A stretch of 64,000 nt of DNA from Rhodococcus yunnanensis NBRC 103083 (GCF_001895005.1 NZ_BCXH01000004.1:345658-409657); one strand, 5' to 3'; positions 24,791-34,733 are shown, numbered from the stretch's first letter. Notes: generated by a model from the sequence alone, not told the origin. Translations and numbers: made by a program.

Positions 24791-26086
24791 ATGACAGGTA
24801 GATCGCCCGGTCAAGGCAACCCCTGGGTAGCCGTCCGTCCAGGTGACGACATCGATCTCCTCGCGCGTCGTGTGTCGACAGCGCACCGATCCTTCGTCGA
24901 ACACGAACCGTCGACGAGTGACTCGGTCCGATCCGTCGTGCTCGATTCCTGGATGCGAAGCCGAACCAAGGGTGTCAACCCCGACGGCGGCAACGATTCT
25001 CTCGTACTTACCGGTACGGATCTGGAGCGTTACCGCGACGGCCACCCGATGTCGATCATCCGACCCGTGATCCGAAAGCTGTTGGTCGAGGATGCGGCCG
25101 ACACCGGTTTGCTCGTGGCGATCTCCGATGCCGAAGGCAGACTTCTGTGGGTCGAGGGCGACACGGCAGCAAAAGACCGCGCGCTGTCGATGAATTTCGC
25201 CGAGGGAGCGGACTGGAGCGAAGAGAGCAAGGGAACCAACGCCCCGGGCACAGCGCTCGCGATCGACCACTGCGTGCAGATCTTCGCAGCCGAACACTTC
25301 TCGCGGACCGTCCACGAGTGGAGCTGTTCGGCGGCGCCCGTGCATCATCCGACGAGCGGTCACATCCTCGGCGCGATCGACATCACCGGCGGACCCCGCG
25401 TGGCGGTTCCGGAAGTGCTCTCTCTCATCAGGGCCACCGTTGCCGCCGCCGAATCCGAGCTGCGCGTGCATCTGATGAATTCACCGAAGTCGTTGGGGGA
25501 CACTGCACCTAGGTTGGAGGTGCTCGGTTCGGGCCGTCCGGGCCTGGTGCGAAGCAGCGGCAGACAGGCGTTGTCGCAACGTCACGCCGAAATTCTGCTC
25601 CTGCTCGCCGACCATCCGGAGGGTCTGAGCTCGGACCATCTCGCGGTACTTCTCGACGAACACGAGCTCGACTCGGTCACGATCCGAGCGGAGATGTCGC
25701 GGTTGCGGAAGACCTTCGGTGCCGCGGGATTGGCATCGCGCCCGTACCGGTTGGTGGGAGAACTGTCCTCGGACGTACGCGACATCAGGCGCGCGCTCGA
25801 CCGCGGTGACGTCGAGGCAGCTCTGCGTATCTACTCGGGCCCGGTGCTTCCGGGGTCGTCCGCCCCAGGGATCGAGGAGATCCGCGAAGAATTGCGCTCA
25901 CGCGTACAGGCGGCACTGTTGCGCGTCGGCGATCCGGTTCTGCTCGCGCAGTGGACGTCGTCGATCCACGGGCGCACGGACGTCATCGCGTGGGAGGCGT
26001 ATCGGGCGACGTTGAGCCGGGATTCTGCGCTCTACGGCCAGGTCAACGCGCGTATCGATCTTCTCGACCGCCAGTTGGGCGTCTGA
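24791..26086 (+). CDS. GAF-domain transcriptional regulator
   Basis: A 431-residue regulator. The first part (about residues 30-215) is AcoR-like, with SWMRSRTKGV and a GAF domain (AISDAEGRLLWVEG to GAIDITGGP). It lacks the sigma-54 AAA+ domain of true AcoR. A winged-helix-type region follows (SQRHAEILLLLADHPEG to EMSRLRKTFG). A -10-like TACAGT is at 24754-24759 and GAGG nine bases before the ATG. It lies directly upstream of the aldehyde dehydrogenase, whose promoter has a palindromic operator, and so is the likely regulator. The ligand is probably an aldehyde or alcohol, by analogy only. Confidence 0.75.
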   Translation: MTGRSPGQGNPWVAVRPGDDIDLLARRVSTAHRSFVEHEPSTSDSVRSVVLDSWMRSRTKGVNPDGGNDSLVLTGTDLERYRDGHPMSIIRPVIRKLLVEDAADTGLLVAISDAEGRLLWVEGDTAAKDRALSMNFAEGADWSEESKGTNAPGTALAIDHCVQIFAAEHFSRTVHEWSCSAAPVHHPTSGHILGAIDITGGPRVAVPEVLSLIRATVAAAESELRVHLMNSPKSLGDTAPRLEVLGSGRPGLVRSSGRQALSQRHAEILLLLADHPEGLSSDHLAVLLDEHELDSVTIRAEMSRLRKTFGAAGLASRPYRLVGELSSDVRDIRRALDRGDVEAALRIYSGPVLPGSSAPGIEEIREELRSRVQAALLRVGDPVLLAQWTSSIHGRTDVIAWEAYRATLSRDSALYGQVNARIDLLDRQLGV

Positions 26087-26103
26087 GTTTCTTTTGGCAT
26101 GCA

Positions 26104-26133
26104 GTGCAGCAACGTAGTTGCAACGTTGCGCAC
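26104..26133. promoter_or_regulatory. Composite palindromic operator of aldehyde dehydrogenase
   Basis: GCAAC-gta-GTTGC (26109-26121) overlaps the perfect palindrome GCAACGTTGC (26120-26129), so four half-sites of GCAAC/GTTGC stand in tandem, framed by GTGC (26104) and GCAC (26130-26133). A -10-like TAGTGT follows at 26136-26141. The position over the -35 region suits an activator or repressor; the adjacent GAF regulator is the obvious candidate. Confidence 0.5.
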
Positions 26134-26182
26134 CCTAGTGTTCTGAATCACATCAGTTCTGTTGATCAGAAGGAGTCACTAG

Positions 26183-27706
26183 ATGTCCGTCTACGCCCGT
26201 CCAGGTACCGCCGATTCCGTGATGTCGTTCCAGCCTCGTTACGACAACTGGATCGGTGGCGAGTGGGTGCCACCGGTCAAGGGTCAGTACTTCGAGAACC
26301 CGACTCCCGTCACCGGTGAGAACTTCTGCGAGGTCGCTCGCTCGACATCCGAGGACATCGAGCTCGCCCTCGATGCCGCACACGCCGCCGCTCCCGCGTG
26401 GGGCAAGACCTCTGCCGCCGAACGCGCAGTGATCCTCAACAAGATCGCCGACCGCATCGCCGAGAACCTCGAATCCATCGCGCTCGCCGAGTCCTGGGAC
26501 AACGGCAAGCCGATCCGCGAGACCCTCAACGCCGACATCCCGCTCGCAGTCGATCACTTCCGGTACTTCGCCGGATGCATTCGTGCGCAGGAAGGCTCGC
26601 TTTCCGAAATCGACAGCGACACGGTGGCGTACCACTTCCACGAGCCGCTCGGCGTCGTCGGCCAGATCATTCCGTGGAACTTCCCGATCCTCATGGCCGT
26701 GTGGAAGCTCGCGCCCGCACTGGCCGCAGGCAACGCCGTCGTACTCAAGCCGGCCGAGCAGACGCCTGCGTCGATCCTGCATCTCATCTCGATCATCGGC
26801 GACCTGCTTCCCGCCGGAGTCGTCAACGTCGTCAACGGATTCGGCACCGAGGCCGGTAAGCCGCTGGCATCGAGCCCACGAATCGCCAAGATCGCGTTCA
26901 CCGGTGAGACCACCACCGGACGCCTCATCATGCAGTACGCGTCGCAGAACCTGATTCCGGTGACCCTGGAACTCGGCGGCAAGAGCCCCAACGTCTTCTT
27001 CTCCGACGTCCTCTCGTCCAACGACGACTACCAGGACAAGGCGCTCGAAGGCTTCACGATGTTCGCGCTCAATCAGGGCGAGGTCTGCACCTGCCCGTCG
27101 CGCTCGCTCATCCAGGCGGACATCTACGACGAGTTCCTCGCGCTTGCCGCGATCCGCACGAAGGCTGTGCGACAGGGCAATCCGCTCGACACCGAGACCA
27201 TGATCGGTGCACAGGCGTCCAACGATCAGCTCGAGAAGATCCTGTCGTACATCGAGATCGGCAAGGGCGAAGGCGCTCAGGTCGTCACCGGTGGCGAACG
27301 TGCACAGCTCGGCGGAGATCTCAACGGCGGCTACTACGTTCAGCCGACGATCTTCACCGGTAAGAACGACATGCGTATCTTCCAGGAGGAGATCTTCGGA
27401 CCGGTCGTATCGGTGACGTCGTTCAAGGACTACGACGAAGCCATTTCGATCGCCAACGACACTCTCTACGGCCTCGGCGCCGGTGTCTGGTCACGTGACG
27501 GCGGTGTCGCCTACCGCGCGGGCCGCGATATCAAGGCAGGGCGCGTGTGGACCAACACCTACCACCAGTACCCCGCGCACGCGGCCTTCGGCGGTTACAA
27601 GCAGTCGGGCATCGGACGTGAGAACCACAAGATGATGCTCGATCACTACCAGCAGACGAAGAACCTCCTGGTCAGCTACGCCCAGAAGGCTCAGGGCTTC
27701 TTCTGA
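26183..27706 (+). CDS. NAD-dependent acetaldehyde/aldehyde dehydrogenase (ExaC/AldB type)
   Basis: A 507-residue aldehyde dehydrogenase converting acetaldehyde (or similar short aldehydes) to the acid. It has the glutamate motif LELGGKSPN and the catalytic cysteine in [11 protein letters not shown], the pattern of the AldB/AcoD/ExaC group rather than betaine aldehyde dehydrogenases. The ribosome site AAGGAG lies seven bases before the ATG. The next gene starts inside the stop (TGATG). Its place between mycofactocin genes and ethanolamine genes fits disposal of acetaldehyde from both routes. Confidence 0.9.
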   Translation: MSVYARPGTADSVMSFQPRYDNWIGGEWVPPVKGQYFENPTPVTGENFCEVARSTSEDIELALDAAHAAAPAWGKTSAAERAVILNKIADRIAENLESIALAESWDNGKPIRETLNADIPLAVDHFRYFAGCIRAQEGSLSEIDSDTVAYHFHEPLGVVGQIIPWNFPILMAVWKLAPALAAGNAVVLKPAEQTPASILHLISIIGDLLPAGVVNVVNGFGTEAGKPLASSPRIAKIAFTGETTTGRLIMQYASQNLIPVTLELGGKSPNVFFSDVLSSNDDYQDKALEGFTMFALNQGEVCTCPSRSLIQADIYDEFLALAAIRTKAVRQGNPLDTETMIGAQASNDQLEKILSYIEIGKGEGAQVVTGGERAQLGGDLNGGYYVQPTIFTGKNDMRIFQEEIFGPVVSVTSFKDYDEAISIANDTLYGLGAGVWSRDGGVAYRAGRDIKAGRVWTNTYHQYPAHAAFGGYKQSGIGRENHKMMLDHYQQTKNLLVSYAQKAQGFF

Positions 27707-28245
27707 TGGCCGACGCGCGACCTCCAGCGCGTCTCAGAGCAACCGCCGGGGCGATGGAGCTTCTCCGTCGTCTCGGTGGTACCCACGGCGCACTGATGAT
27801 GCATCAGTCCGGCGGATGCTGCGACGGCTCGTCGCCGATGTGTTATCCCGCAGGTGAATTCATCGTCGGGGACCGAGACGTGCTTCTCGGTCTGCTCGAT
27901 CTTCGCCTCGGCGTAGGGGAGATTCCACACGATCTTCCCGAGGGCAACGACGCGGTCCCGGTCTGGATCTCCGGATCTCAGTTCCAGGCGTGGAAGCACA
28001 CGCAGATGGTGCTCGACGTGGTTCCGGGACGTGGTTCCGGTTTCTCGCTGGAGACGCCGGAGGGACTTCGCTTCCTCAGTCGTGGACGAGCATTCACGAC
28101 CGAGGAGTACGACGACCTGCAACAGCTCACCCCGTTCGTCGGAGTGGACTGGGAAGAGGGTCGAAGACCACCGGTTCCCGACGACGTCCTCGTCGTGGCG
28201 GAGGCTGTGGACGCATGTCCGGTTCCCGGAATGCTGCAGGGCTGA
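27706..28245 (+). CDS. DUF779 protein
   Basis: A 179-residue protein of the DUF779 family, whose members usually sit next to acetaldehyde dehydrogenases. The notable motif is SGGCCDGSSPMCY (about residues 35-47), cysteines that could bind metal. There is no signal peptide or membrane segment. Its ATG shares a base with the dehydrogenase stop, so the two are co-translated. The biochemical role is unknown; an accessory or repair role for the dehydrogenase is a guess from context. Confidence 0.85.
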   Translation: MADARPPARLRATAGAMELLRRLGGTHGALMMHQSGGCCDGSSPMCYPAGEFIVGDRDVLLGLLDLRLGVGEIPHDLPEGNDAVPVWISGSQFQAWKHTQMVLDVVPGRGSGFSLETPEGLRFLSRGRAFTTEEYDDLQQLTPFVGVDWEEGRRPPVPDDVLVVAEAVDACPVPGMLQG

Positions 28246-28342
28246 GACCCTGCGTGTGAAGCGGCACGGTCGAGTGCACCCCTTGGTACTCGACCGTGCC
28301 ACCGGAACACATCGGGTCGTCGAACGTGCCAGAGTGACACAG

Positions 28343-29320
28343 ATGACCAGTTCGACGAAAAACGACGGCGGTGCCGGAAGCGAGAGCCCCCGCACCGTCG
28401 TCATCGCGTTCGGTGCCAACCTCGGAGTGGCCGTGGCCAAGACCGCTGCGGCGATCGCAACGGGATCGGCATCGATGGTGGCCGAGGCCGCGCACTCGTG
28501 GGCGGATACGGGCAACGAGATATTCCTCCTCGTGGCGAACAAGCGGGGTTCGCGGGGACCGGACGAGACGAGGCCACTGGGGTACGGCCGTGAGGCGTAC
28601 GTGTGGTCCTTGCTCGCCGCGATCGGTCTGTTCGTGGCAGGGGCCGCGGTGTCGATCTGGCACGGTGTGACCTCGCTGCTCGCAGGCGAGTCGTCGGCCG
28701 AGAACTACACGATCAACTACATCGTGCTCGCGGTGGCGTTCGTGCTCGAAGGAATCTCGTTCCTGCAGTCCGTCAGGCAGATTCGAGGTGAGGCCGACGC
28801 GTACGACAAGGACTTCCTCGACTACGCGCTGGAAACCTCCGATCCCACACTGCGTGCCGTGTTCGCCGAGGACAGTGCGGCGTTGATCGGTCTCGTGATC
28901 GCCGCCGTCGGGATCGGGCTGCATCAGATCACGGGCTCGGCTGTGTGGGACTCGCTCGGCTCGATACTGGTCGGTGTCCTTCTCGGCGTGGTAGCAGTGG
29001 TATTGATCGATCGAAATCGACGATTCCTCACCGGCGAACCGGGTTCGCGCGCATTATGGAATGCAGTCGTCGAGCGTATCGAGCGGCTACCGGAAGTGGC
29101 ATCCGTTCGATTCGTTCGCATCGAATTCGTCGGACCGAAGCAGATCTTTCTCGTCGCAAGTGTCGACCTGGTCGGCGATTCCGTCGAGTCCTCGATCGCG
29201 CACACACTCCGGCGATTGGAGCGCGAACTGGAAACCAACACTGCCGTAGTCGATGCCGTTCTGACGGTCGCCGAGCCGGACGAGAACGATATCGGCGACG
29301 CCGGCGTCGTGTCGAGGTGA
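28343..29320 (+). CDS. Cation diffusion facilitator (Zn/Fe/Mn exporter)
   Basis: A 325-residue CDF transporter with about six membrane segments and a cytoplasmic C-terminal domain. The metal-site motifs are HSWAD in the second segment (about residue 48) and FAEDSAALIG in the fifth. CDF proteins export divalent metals by proton antiport. ATG 28343 was chosen; GTG 28334 is an alternative, while the much longer open frame overlaps the DUF779 gene. No link to the ethanolamine genes is evident. Confidence 0.82.
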   Translation: MTSSTKNDGGAGSESPRTVVIAFGANLGVAVAKTAAAIATGSASMVAEAAHSWADTGNEIFLLVANKRGSRGPDETRPLGYGREAYVWSLLAAIGLFVAGAAVSIWHGVTSLLAGESSAENYTINYIVLAVAFVLEGISFLQSVRQIRGEADAYDKDFLDYALETSDPTLRAVFAEDSAALIGLVIAAVGIGLHQITGSAVWDSLGSILVGVLLGVVAVVLIDRNRRFLTGEPGSRALWNAVVERIERLPEVASVRFVRIEFVGPKQIFLVASVDLVGDSVESSIAHTLRRLERELETNTAVVDAVLTVAEPDENDIGDAGVVSR

Positions 29321-29426
29321 CGTAATTTGCTCGTCACGAGGCGGTGACGCCCCGCTCACACCGCGGGTTTAACTTCGAAGCTTCGCGTACCGCCGGCGCG
29401 CGAACCCTGTACCCGAGAGGCCGACC

Positions 29427-30866
29427 ATGTCCGTTGCCGAGCCAACAGGCACCCATCACGACAGCACACAATCACACGTCGAAGGCAGCGACTATCTGGC
29501 ACGACGCCAGCTGAAGAAGGGCACCGCGGGCTGGGTGCTGCTCGCCGGACTCGGCGTCAGCTACGTCATCTCCGGTGACTACTCCGGATGGAACTTCGGC
29601 CTCGAACAGGGCGGTTTCGGCGGTCTGCTCATCGCCGGAATCGTCATCGCCGGTATGTACCTGGCGATGGTCCTCGGCATGGCCGAGATGTCCTCGGCAT
29701 TGCCCGCTGCCGGTGGCGGTTACACGTTCGCGCGACGCGCCCTCGGTCCCTGGGGTGGGTTCGCCACGGGCACAGCAATTCTCATCGAATACGCGATAGC
29801 GCCCGCGGCGATCGCCACCTTCATCGGTGCGTACGTCGAATCGCTCGGTCTGTTCGGCATCACCGACGGGTGGTGGGTGTACCTCGCGGTCTACGCGATC
29901 TTCATCGGTATCCACCTGGCAGGTGCGGGAGAAGCGCTCAAGATCATGTTCGTCATCACTGCGATCGCACTGGTCGGCTTGGTGATCTTCGCGGTCTCCG
30001 CACTCGGACAGTTCGACGCGTCCAACCTGACCGACATCGCCCCGACCGACGCCGCGGGTGCGTCGAGCTTCCTGCCGTTCGGATACCTCGGCATCTGGGC
30101 GGCCGTGCCGTTCGCGATCTGGTTCTTCCTCGCGGTGGAAGGTGTTCCGCTCGCAGCCGAGGAGGCAAAGGATCCGACCAAGAACGTCCCTCGCGGCATC
30201 ATTGCGGCGATGGCCATACTGCTCGTGACGGGTGCGGGTGTGCTGTTCCTCGTCACCGGCGCGGGCGGCGCGGACGCGATGCAGTCCTCGGGCAACCCGC
30301 TCGTCGAGGCTCTCGGAGACGGAACCCCCGCCAAGATCGTCAACTACATCGGCCTCGCGGGTCTGGTCGCGAGTTTCTTCTCGATCATGTACGCGTACTC
30401 GCGGCAGCTCTTCGCGCTCTCACGCGCCGGATACCTTCCGAAGGCGTTGTCCGTCACCAACTCCCGTAAAGCGCCCACGCTGGCACTGATCGTCCCCGGC
30501 ATCATCGGTTTCCTTCTCTCGCTCACGGGACAGGGCGCCATGTTGCTGAACATGGCGGTCTTCGGTGCCGCGTTGAGTTACGTGCTGATGATGGTCAGCC
30601 ACATCGTCCTGCGCCGCAAGGAACCGGACATGGAACGGCCGTACCGCACTCCCGGTGGCATCGTCACCACCGGCTTCGCACTCGTGGTGGCAGCGCTCGC
30701 CGTGGTCGCGACATTCGTCGTCGACAGCACCGCCGCACTGTGGTGCCTCGGCGTCTTCGCCGCCTTCATGCTGTACTTCGGTATCTACAGCCGACACCAC
30801 CTCGTGGCGAACTCTCCCGACGAGGAGTTCGCGGCGCTGGCGAAGGCGGAAGCCGAACTCGAATGA
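29427..30866 (+). CDS. eat: Ethanolamine permease
   Basis: A 479-residue APC-superfamily transporter with about twelve membrane segments. It opens with KKGTAGWVLLAGLGVSYVIS and DYSGWNFGLEQGG, characteristic of the ethanolamine permease subgroup. The ATG follows GAGAGG at six bases and the stop overlaps eutB (ATGA). Nested palindromes CTTCGAAG and CGAAGCTTCG (29373-29385) lie in the leader and might be an operator. Function is well supported because EutB and EutC follow. Confidence 0.9.
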   Translation: MSVAEPTGTHHDSTQSHVEGSDYLARRQLKKGTAGWVLLAGLGVSYVISGDYSGWNFGLEQGGFGGLLIAGIVIAGMYLAMVLGMAEMSSALPAAGGGYTFARRALGPWGGFATGTAILIEYAIAPAAIATFIGAYVESLGLFGITDGWWVYLAVYAIFIGIHLAGAGEALKIMFVITAIALVGLVIFAVSALGQFDASNLTDIAPTDAAGASSFLPFGYLGIWAAVPFAIWFFLAVEGVPLAAEEAKDPTKNVPRGIIAAMAILLVTGAGVLFLVTGAGGADAMQSSGNPLVEALGDGTPAKIVNYIGLAGLVASFFSIMYAYSRQLFALSRAGYLPKALSVTNSRKAPTLALIVPGIIGFLLSLTGQGAMLLNMAVFGAALSYVLMMVSHIVLRRKEPDMERPYRTPGGIVTTGFALVVAALAVVATFVVDSTAALWCLGVFAAFMLYFGIYSRHHLVANSPDEEFAALAKAEAELE

Positions 30867-32275
30867 GCACGTACACGCAACACATCTCGGGAACCACCTA
30901 TCAGTTCGACGGACTCGTCGAACTGATGGCAAAGGCCACACCACTGCGCTCCGGCGACGAACTCGCCGGTTGTGCAGCACAATCCGACGCCGAACGAGCC
31001 GCAGCACAGTGGGCGTTGTCGGAGGTCTCTCTCGACGTCTTTCTGCACGAGATGCTCGTCCCCTACGAGAGCGACGAGGTCACCCGGCTGATCATCGACG
31101 CGCACGACAGGACGGCTTTCTCCGCTGTCTCGCATCTGACCGTGGGCGGACTCCGAGACTGGCTGCTGGAAACGGCAGCGTCGAACAACGCGGCTACGAC
31201 GCTGCGGTCCGTCGCGGCCGGGCTCACCCCGGAGATGGTTGCGGCGGTCAGCAAGATCATGCGTAACCAGGATCTGATCGCCGTCGCACGCGCTGCGGAG
31301 GTGACCTCGGCGTTCCGCACTACCGTCGGACTGCCGGGAACACTGAGCACTCGCCTGCAACCGAACCACCCGACGGACGACCCCCGAGGAATCGCCGCAG
31401 CGACGCTCGACGGACTACTGCTCGGATCCGGTGATGCCGTCATCGGAATCAACCCGGCCACCGACTCGCCGCACGCGACGTCGGATCTACTGCATCTGCT
31501 CGACGAGATCAGGCAGCGATTCGAGATCCCCACGCAATCCTGCGTGCTCTCTCACGTCACCACGACGATGGAACTCATCGAGAAGGGCGTACCCGTCGAC
31601 CTGGTGTTCCAGTCGGTCGCAGGTACCGAGGGCGCCAATTCCGGCTTCGGCGTACACGTCTCGCTTCTGCGTGAGGCGAACGAGGCGGGCCGGTCGCTGC
31701 ATCGCGGAACCGTCGGGAACAACGTCATGTATCTCGAAACGGGGCAGGGCTCGGCACTGAGCGCCGGTGCACATCTGGGCACCGGCGGGCGGCCCGTCGA
31801 TCAGCAGACACTGGAGGCACGTGCCTACGCGGTGTGCCGGGACCTCGAGCCGCTTCTGGTCAACACCGTCGTCGGATTCATCGGTCCCGAATACCTGTAC
31901 GACGGCAAGCAGATCATCCGAGCCGGGCTGGAAGATCACTTCTGCGGCAAGCTACTCGGACTCCCGATGGGTGTCGACGTCTGCTACACCAACCACGCCG
32001 AAGCGGACCAGGACGACATGGACACGTTGCTGACGCTGCTGGGAGCAGCCGGCGTGGCGTTCGTCATCGCGGTTCCCGGAGCCGACGACGTGATGCTCGG
32101 ATACCAGAGCCTGAGCTTCCACGATGTCCTCTACGTCCGACAGGTACTGGGGCTCGGGCCCGCACCGGAGTTCGCGGCGTGGCTGGAGCGGCTCGGAATG
32201 ATGGACGGAAACGGTCGCATTCTCGACATCGATGCGGCCGGTTCGCCGCTTCGTGCACTGACAGGAGCGCGATGA
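30863..32275 (+). CDS. eutB: Ethanolamine ammonia-lyase large subunit
   Basis: A 470-residue catalytic subunit of adenosylcobalamin-dependent ethanolamine ammonia-lyase, which turns ethanolamine into acetaldehyde and ammonia. Recognisable stretches are NPATDSP (about residues 196-202), SVAGTEGANSGFGV and LETGQGSALSAGAHLG in the TIM-barrel active site, and DVCYTNHAEADQDDMD. The start overlaps the permease stop and the stop overlaps eutC. No eutA reactivase and no carboxysome-like shell genes are nearby. Confidence 0.95.
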   Translation: MSTYTQHISGTTYQFDGLVELMAKATPLRSGDELAGCAAQSDAERAAAQWALSEVSLDVFLHEMLVPYESDEVTRLIIDAHDRTAFSAVSHLTVGGLRDWLLETAASNNAATTLRSVAAGLTPEMVAAVSKIMRNQDLIAVARAAEVTSAFRTTVGLPGTLSTRLQPNHPTDDPRGIAAATLDGLLLGSGDAVIGINPATDSPHATSDLLHLLDEIRQRFEIPTQSCVLSHVTTTMELIEKGVPVDLVFQSVAGTEGANSGFGVHVSLLREANEAGRSLHRGTVGNNVMYLETGQGSALSAGAHLGTGGRPVDQQTLEARAYAVCRDLEPLLVNTVVGFIGPEYLYDGKQIIRAGLEDHFCGKLLGLPMGVDVCYTNHAEADQDDMDTLLTLLGAAGVAFVIAVPGADDVMLGYQSLSFHDVLYVRQVLGLGPAPEFAAWLERLGMMDGNGRILDIDAAGSPLRALTGAR

Positions 32276-33042
32276 GCGAGCTCGAGGTCGACGCATTCTG
32301 GAAAGATCTGCGCCTGAGTACTCAGGCTCGAATCGGGTTGGGACGCACAGGAGATTCTCTGCCTACACGTCGTGTACTCGAGTTTCGTTCCGCTCATGCC
32401 GCCGCACGAGATGCCGTACACATGCCACTCGAGGTCGAGACCTTCTCCGCCGACGTCGAGAAGGTCGGTATCGGGGCCCCCGCCGTCGTCACGTCGAGGG
32501 CGACATCGCGCGCGGAGTATCTGCGCAGGCCCGACCTCGGCCGACTACCGAAGGATCTGGGACCGATTTCGACAGGCGACTTCGATGTCGGTTTCGTCCT
32601 CGGTGACGGGTTGTCACCGCGAGCGCTGATGGATCACGGTGCGGCGATGCTCGACGCGCTCGTGACCGAGCTGTCCGAGTCGTATTCCATTGCGCCACCG
32701 GTCATCGCTACGGAGGCGCGGGTGGCGTTGGGGGACCACATCGCTGAGGCGATGGGGGTGCGTACCGTCGTCGTGTTGATCGGTGAGCGGCCGGGATTGT
32801 CGGTGGCGGACAGTCTCGGAATCTATCTGACGCATCTTCCTGCGCCGGGCAAGTCGGACGCCGACCGGAACTGCATCTCCAACATCCATCCACCCGAGGG
32901 TCTCGGGTACGCGCAGTCGGCCAAGATCGTCGCGGGGCTGGTCGGCGGGGCGAGAAGACTGGGGCGATCGGGTGTTGCGTTGAAGGACACCTCCCGCGCG
33001 GATGTGTTGGAGGCGACCGAGAAATCGACGATCGAAGGATAG
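32272..33042 (+). CDS. eutC: Ethanolamine ammonia-lyase small subunit
   Basis: A 256-residue small subunit that helps bind adenosylcobalamin. It has TQARIGLGRTGDSLPT near the N-terminus, DFDVGFVLGDGLSP in the middle and IGERPGLSVADSLGIYLTH plus DRNCISNIHPPEGL towards the end, all conserved in EutC. It overlaps eutB by four bases, so the subunits are made together. Typical EutC of enterobacteria is slightly longer at the N-terminus. Confidence 0.95.
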   Translation: MSELEVDAFWKDLRLSTQARIGLGRTGDSLPTRRVLEFRSAHAAARDAVHMPLEVETFSADVEKVGIGAPAVVTSRATSRAEYLRRPDLGRLPKDLGPISTGDFDVGFVLGDGLSPRALMDHGAAMLDALVTELSESYSIAPPVIATEARVALGDHIAEAMGVRTVVVLIGERPGLSVADSLGIYLTHLPAPGKSDADRNCISNIHPPEGLGYAQSAKIVAGLVGGARRLGRSGVALKDTSRADVLEATEKSTIEG

Positions 33043-33064
33043 CCCCGTCCGGGGGTAGTAGAGA

Positions 33065-33084
33065 GTGACGCGGCTCACTATCGT
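33065..33084 (+). promoter_or_regulatory. CRP/GlxR-like site and -10 box for CoA ligase
   Basis: GTGA-cgcggc-TCAC (33065-33078) has the GTGA-N6-TCAC core. TATCGT (33079-33084) fits TANNNT, and the ATG at 33092 lies seven bases later, as in a leaderless gene. A CRP-family protein bound here would cover the promoter and probably repress. The motif matches are direct; function is inferred. Confidence 0.45.
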
Positions 33085-33091
33085 GACTGAG

Positions 33092-34717
33092 ATGGACACC
33101 GACAGCTATTCCTCCGGAGTGTCGTCGAAACCGATGCTCGGGCACACCATCGGGGCCGATCTGGATCGAAACGCCGCTCTGTACGCCGGCCGCGACGCAC
33201 TGGTCGACGTACCGTCGGGTCGTCGGTGGACGTACTCCGAGTTCTCGGCCGACGTCGAGTTGCTGGCGGCCGGGCTCGTGGTGAAGGGCGTGAAGAAGGG
33301 CGATCGCGTCGGGATCTGGGCGCCGAACTGCCCCGAATGGGTACTCGCTCAGTACGCAACGGCCAAGATCGGTGCGATTCTGGTCAACATCAACCCGGCC
33401 TACCGAACCCACGAGCTCGGGTTCGTGCTGAAGCAAGCCGGTGTCAGCGTGCTCTTGTCCGCCCAGGAGTTCAAGGGCTCGGACTATTCCGCCATGATCG
33501 AACACGCGCGCCTCGACGCCACCGGCGTGCGTGAGGTCGTGTTCATCGGCAGTTTCGGGTGGGAACTGATGACGGACAGAGGGCACCGTGCCCTTGCCGA
33601 GAACCCCGACATGATCGCCTCCGCACAGCGGTCGCTGAGCGCCGACGACCCGATCAACATCCAGTACACTTCGGGCACAACCGGATTCCCCAAGGGTGCG
33701 ACACTGAGTCACCACAACATTCTGAACAACGGCTACTTCGTCGGCGAACTGTGTCACTACACCGAAGCGGACCGCGTGTGCATACCTGTGCCGTTCTATC
33801 ACTGCTTCGGGATGGTGATGGGGAACCTCGCCTGTACCAGTCACGGTGCTGCCATCGTCATACCGGGGGCCTCGTTCGATCCAGCCGCGGCGCTCGCTGC
33901 CGTCGAGAAGGAAGCGTGCACATCGCTCTACGGAGTGCCGACGATGTTCATCGCGGAACTCGCACTGGCGGAGTTCGATTCGTACGACCTGTCCAGCCTG
34001 CGCACCGGGATCATGGCAGGGTCACCGTGCCCGACCGAAGTCATGAAGCAGGTCATCGAGCGCATGGGTATGTCGGAGGTGTCGATCTGCTACGGCATGA
34101 CCGAGACCTCTCCGGTGTCCCTGCAGACACGCAGCGACGACACCATCGACCAACGTGTTTCGACCGTCGGCGCGGTCGGGCCGCATCTCGAGGTCAAGAT
34201 CGTCGATCCCGTCACCGGGCTGACAGTGCCGCGCGGCGATGCAGGCGAACTGTGTACCCGCGGATACTCCGTCATGCTCGGGTACTGGGAGCAGCAGGAG
34301 AAGACTGCCGAGGCCATCGATGTCGCAGGGTGGATGCATACCGGCGACATCGGCGTCATGGACGACCTCGGCTACGTCTCCATCACCGGGCGCATCAAGG
34401 ACATGGTCATCCGTGGAGGCGAGAACGTCTACCCCCGGGAGATCGAGGAGTTCCTCTACACACACCCGGACATCCTCGATGCTCAGGTCATCGGTGTCCC
34501 CGACGCCAAGTACGGCGAGGAGTTGATGGTGTGGATCCGGATGAAGGACGGCTCCGCGCCCCTGGATGCCGCGTCGGTCAGGGCGTTCTGTGAGGGCAAG
34601 CTGGCGCACTACAAGATCCCGCGCTACGTCCACATCGTCGACGAGTTTCCGATGACCGTGACGGGCAAGGTCCGCAAGATCGAGATGCGGGAGCGGTCGA
34701 TGGACTTGCTGGGTTAG
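33092..34717 (+). CDS. Fatty-acyl-CoA ligase (FadD-type, AMP-forming)
   Basis: A 541-residue acyl-adenylate-forming CoA ligase. The AMP-binding P-loop is [12 protein letters not shown], followed by YGMTETSP, the hinge region [17 protein letters not shown] and the catalytic Lys in TGKVRK near the C-terminus. This pattern is that of medium/long-chain fatty-acyl-CoA synthetases. GTG at 33065 would add nine residues but falls on the CRP-like site. An acetate-activating role for the upstream pathway is possible but the sequence is FadD-like, not Acs-like. Confidence 0.85.
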   Translation: MDTDSYSSGVSSKPMLGHTIGADLDRNAALYAGRDALVDVPSGRRWTYSEFSADVELLAAGLVVKGVKKGDRVGIWAPNCPEWVLAQYATAKIGAILVNINPAYRTHELGFVLKQAGVSVLLSAQEFKGSDYSAMIEHARLDATGVREVVFIGSFGWELMTDRGHRALAENPDMIASAQRSLSADDPINIQYTSGTTGFPKGATLSHHNILNNGYFVGELCHYTEADRVCIPVPFYHCFGMVMGNLACTSHGAAIVIPGASFDPAAALAAVEKEACTSLYGVPTMFIAELALAEFDSYDLSSLRTGIMAGSPCPTEVMKQVIERMGMSEVSICYGMTETSPVSLQTRSDDTIDQRVSTVGAVGPHLEVKIVDPVTGLTVPRGDAGELCTRGYSVMLGYWEQQEKTAEAIDVAGWMHTGDIGVMDDLGYVSITGRIKDMVIRGGENVYPREIEEFLYTHPDILDAQVIGVPDAKYGEELMVWIRMKDGSAPLDAASVRAFCEGKLAHYKIPRYVHIVDEFPMTVTGKVRKIEMRERSMDLLG

Positions 34718-34733
34718 GGCTTCTGGTTCGTTC

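Noticed and set aside
29344..29359. CRP-like site GTGA...TCAC before the ethanolamine permease
   Set aside because: The spacer is eight bases, not the required six.
33043..33054. Terminator after eutC
   Set aside because: CCCC-GTCC-GGGG has only four-base arms and no T-run, so it is too weak to call.
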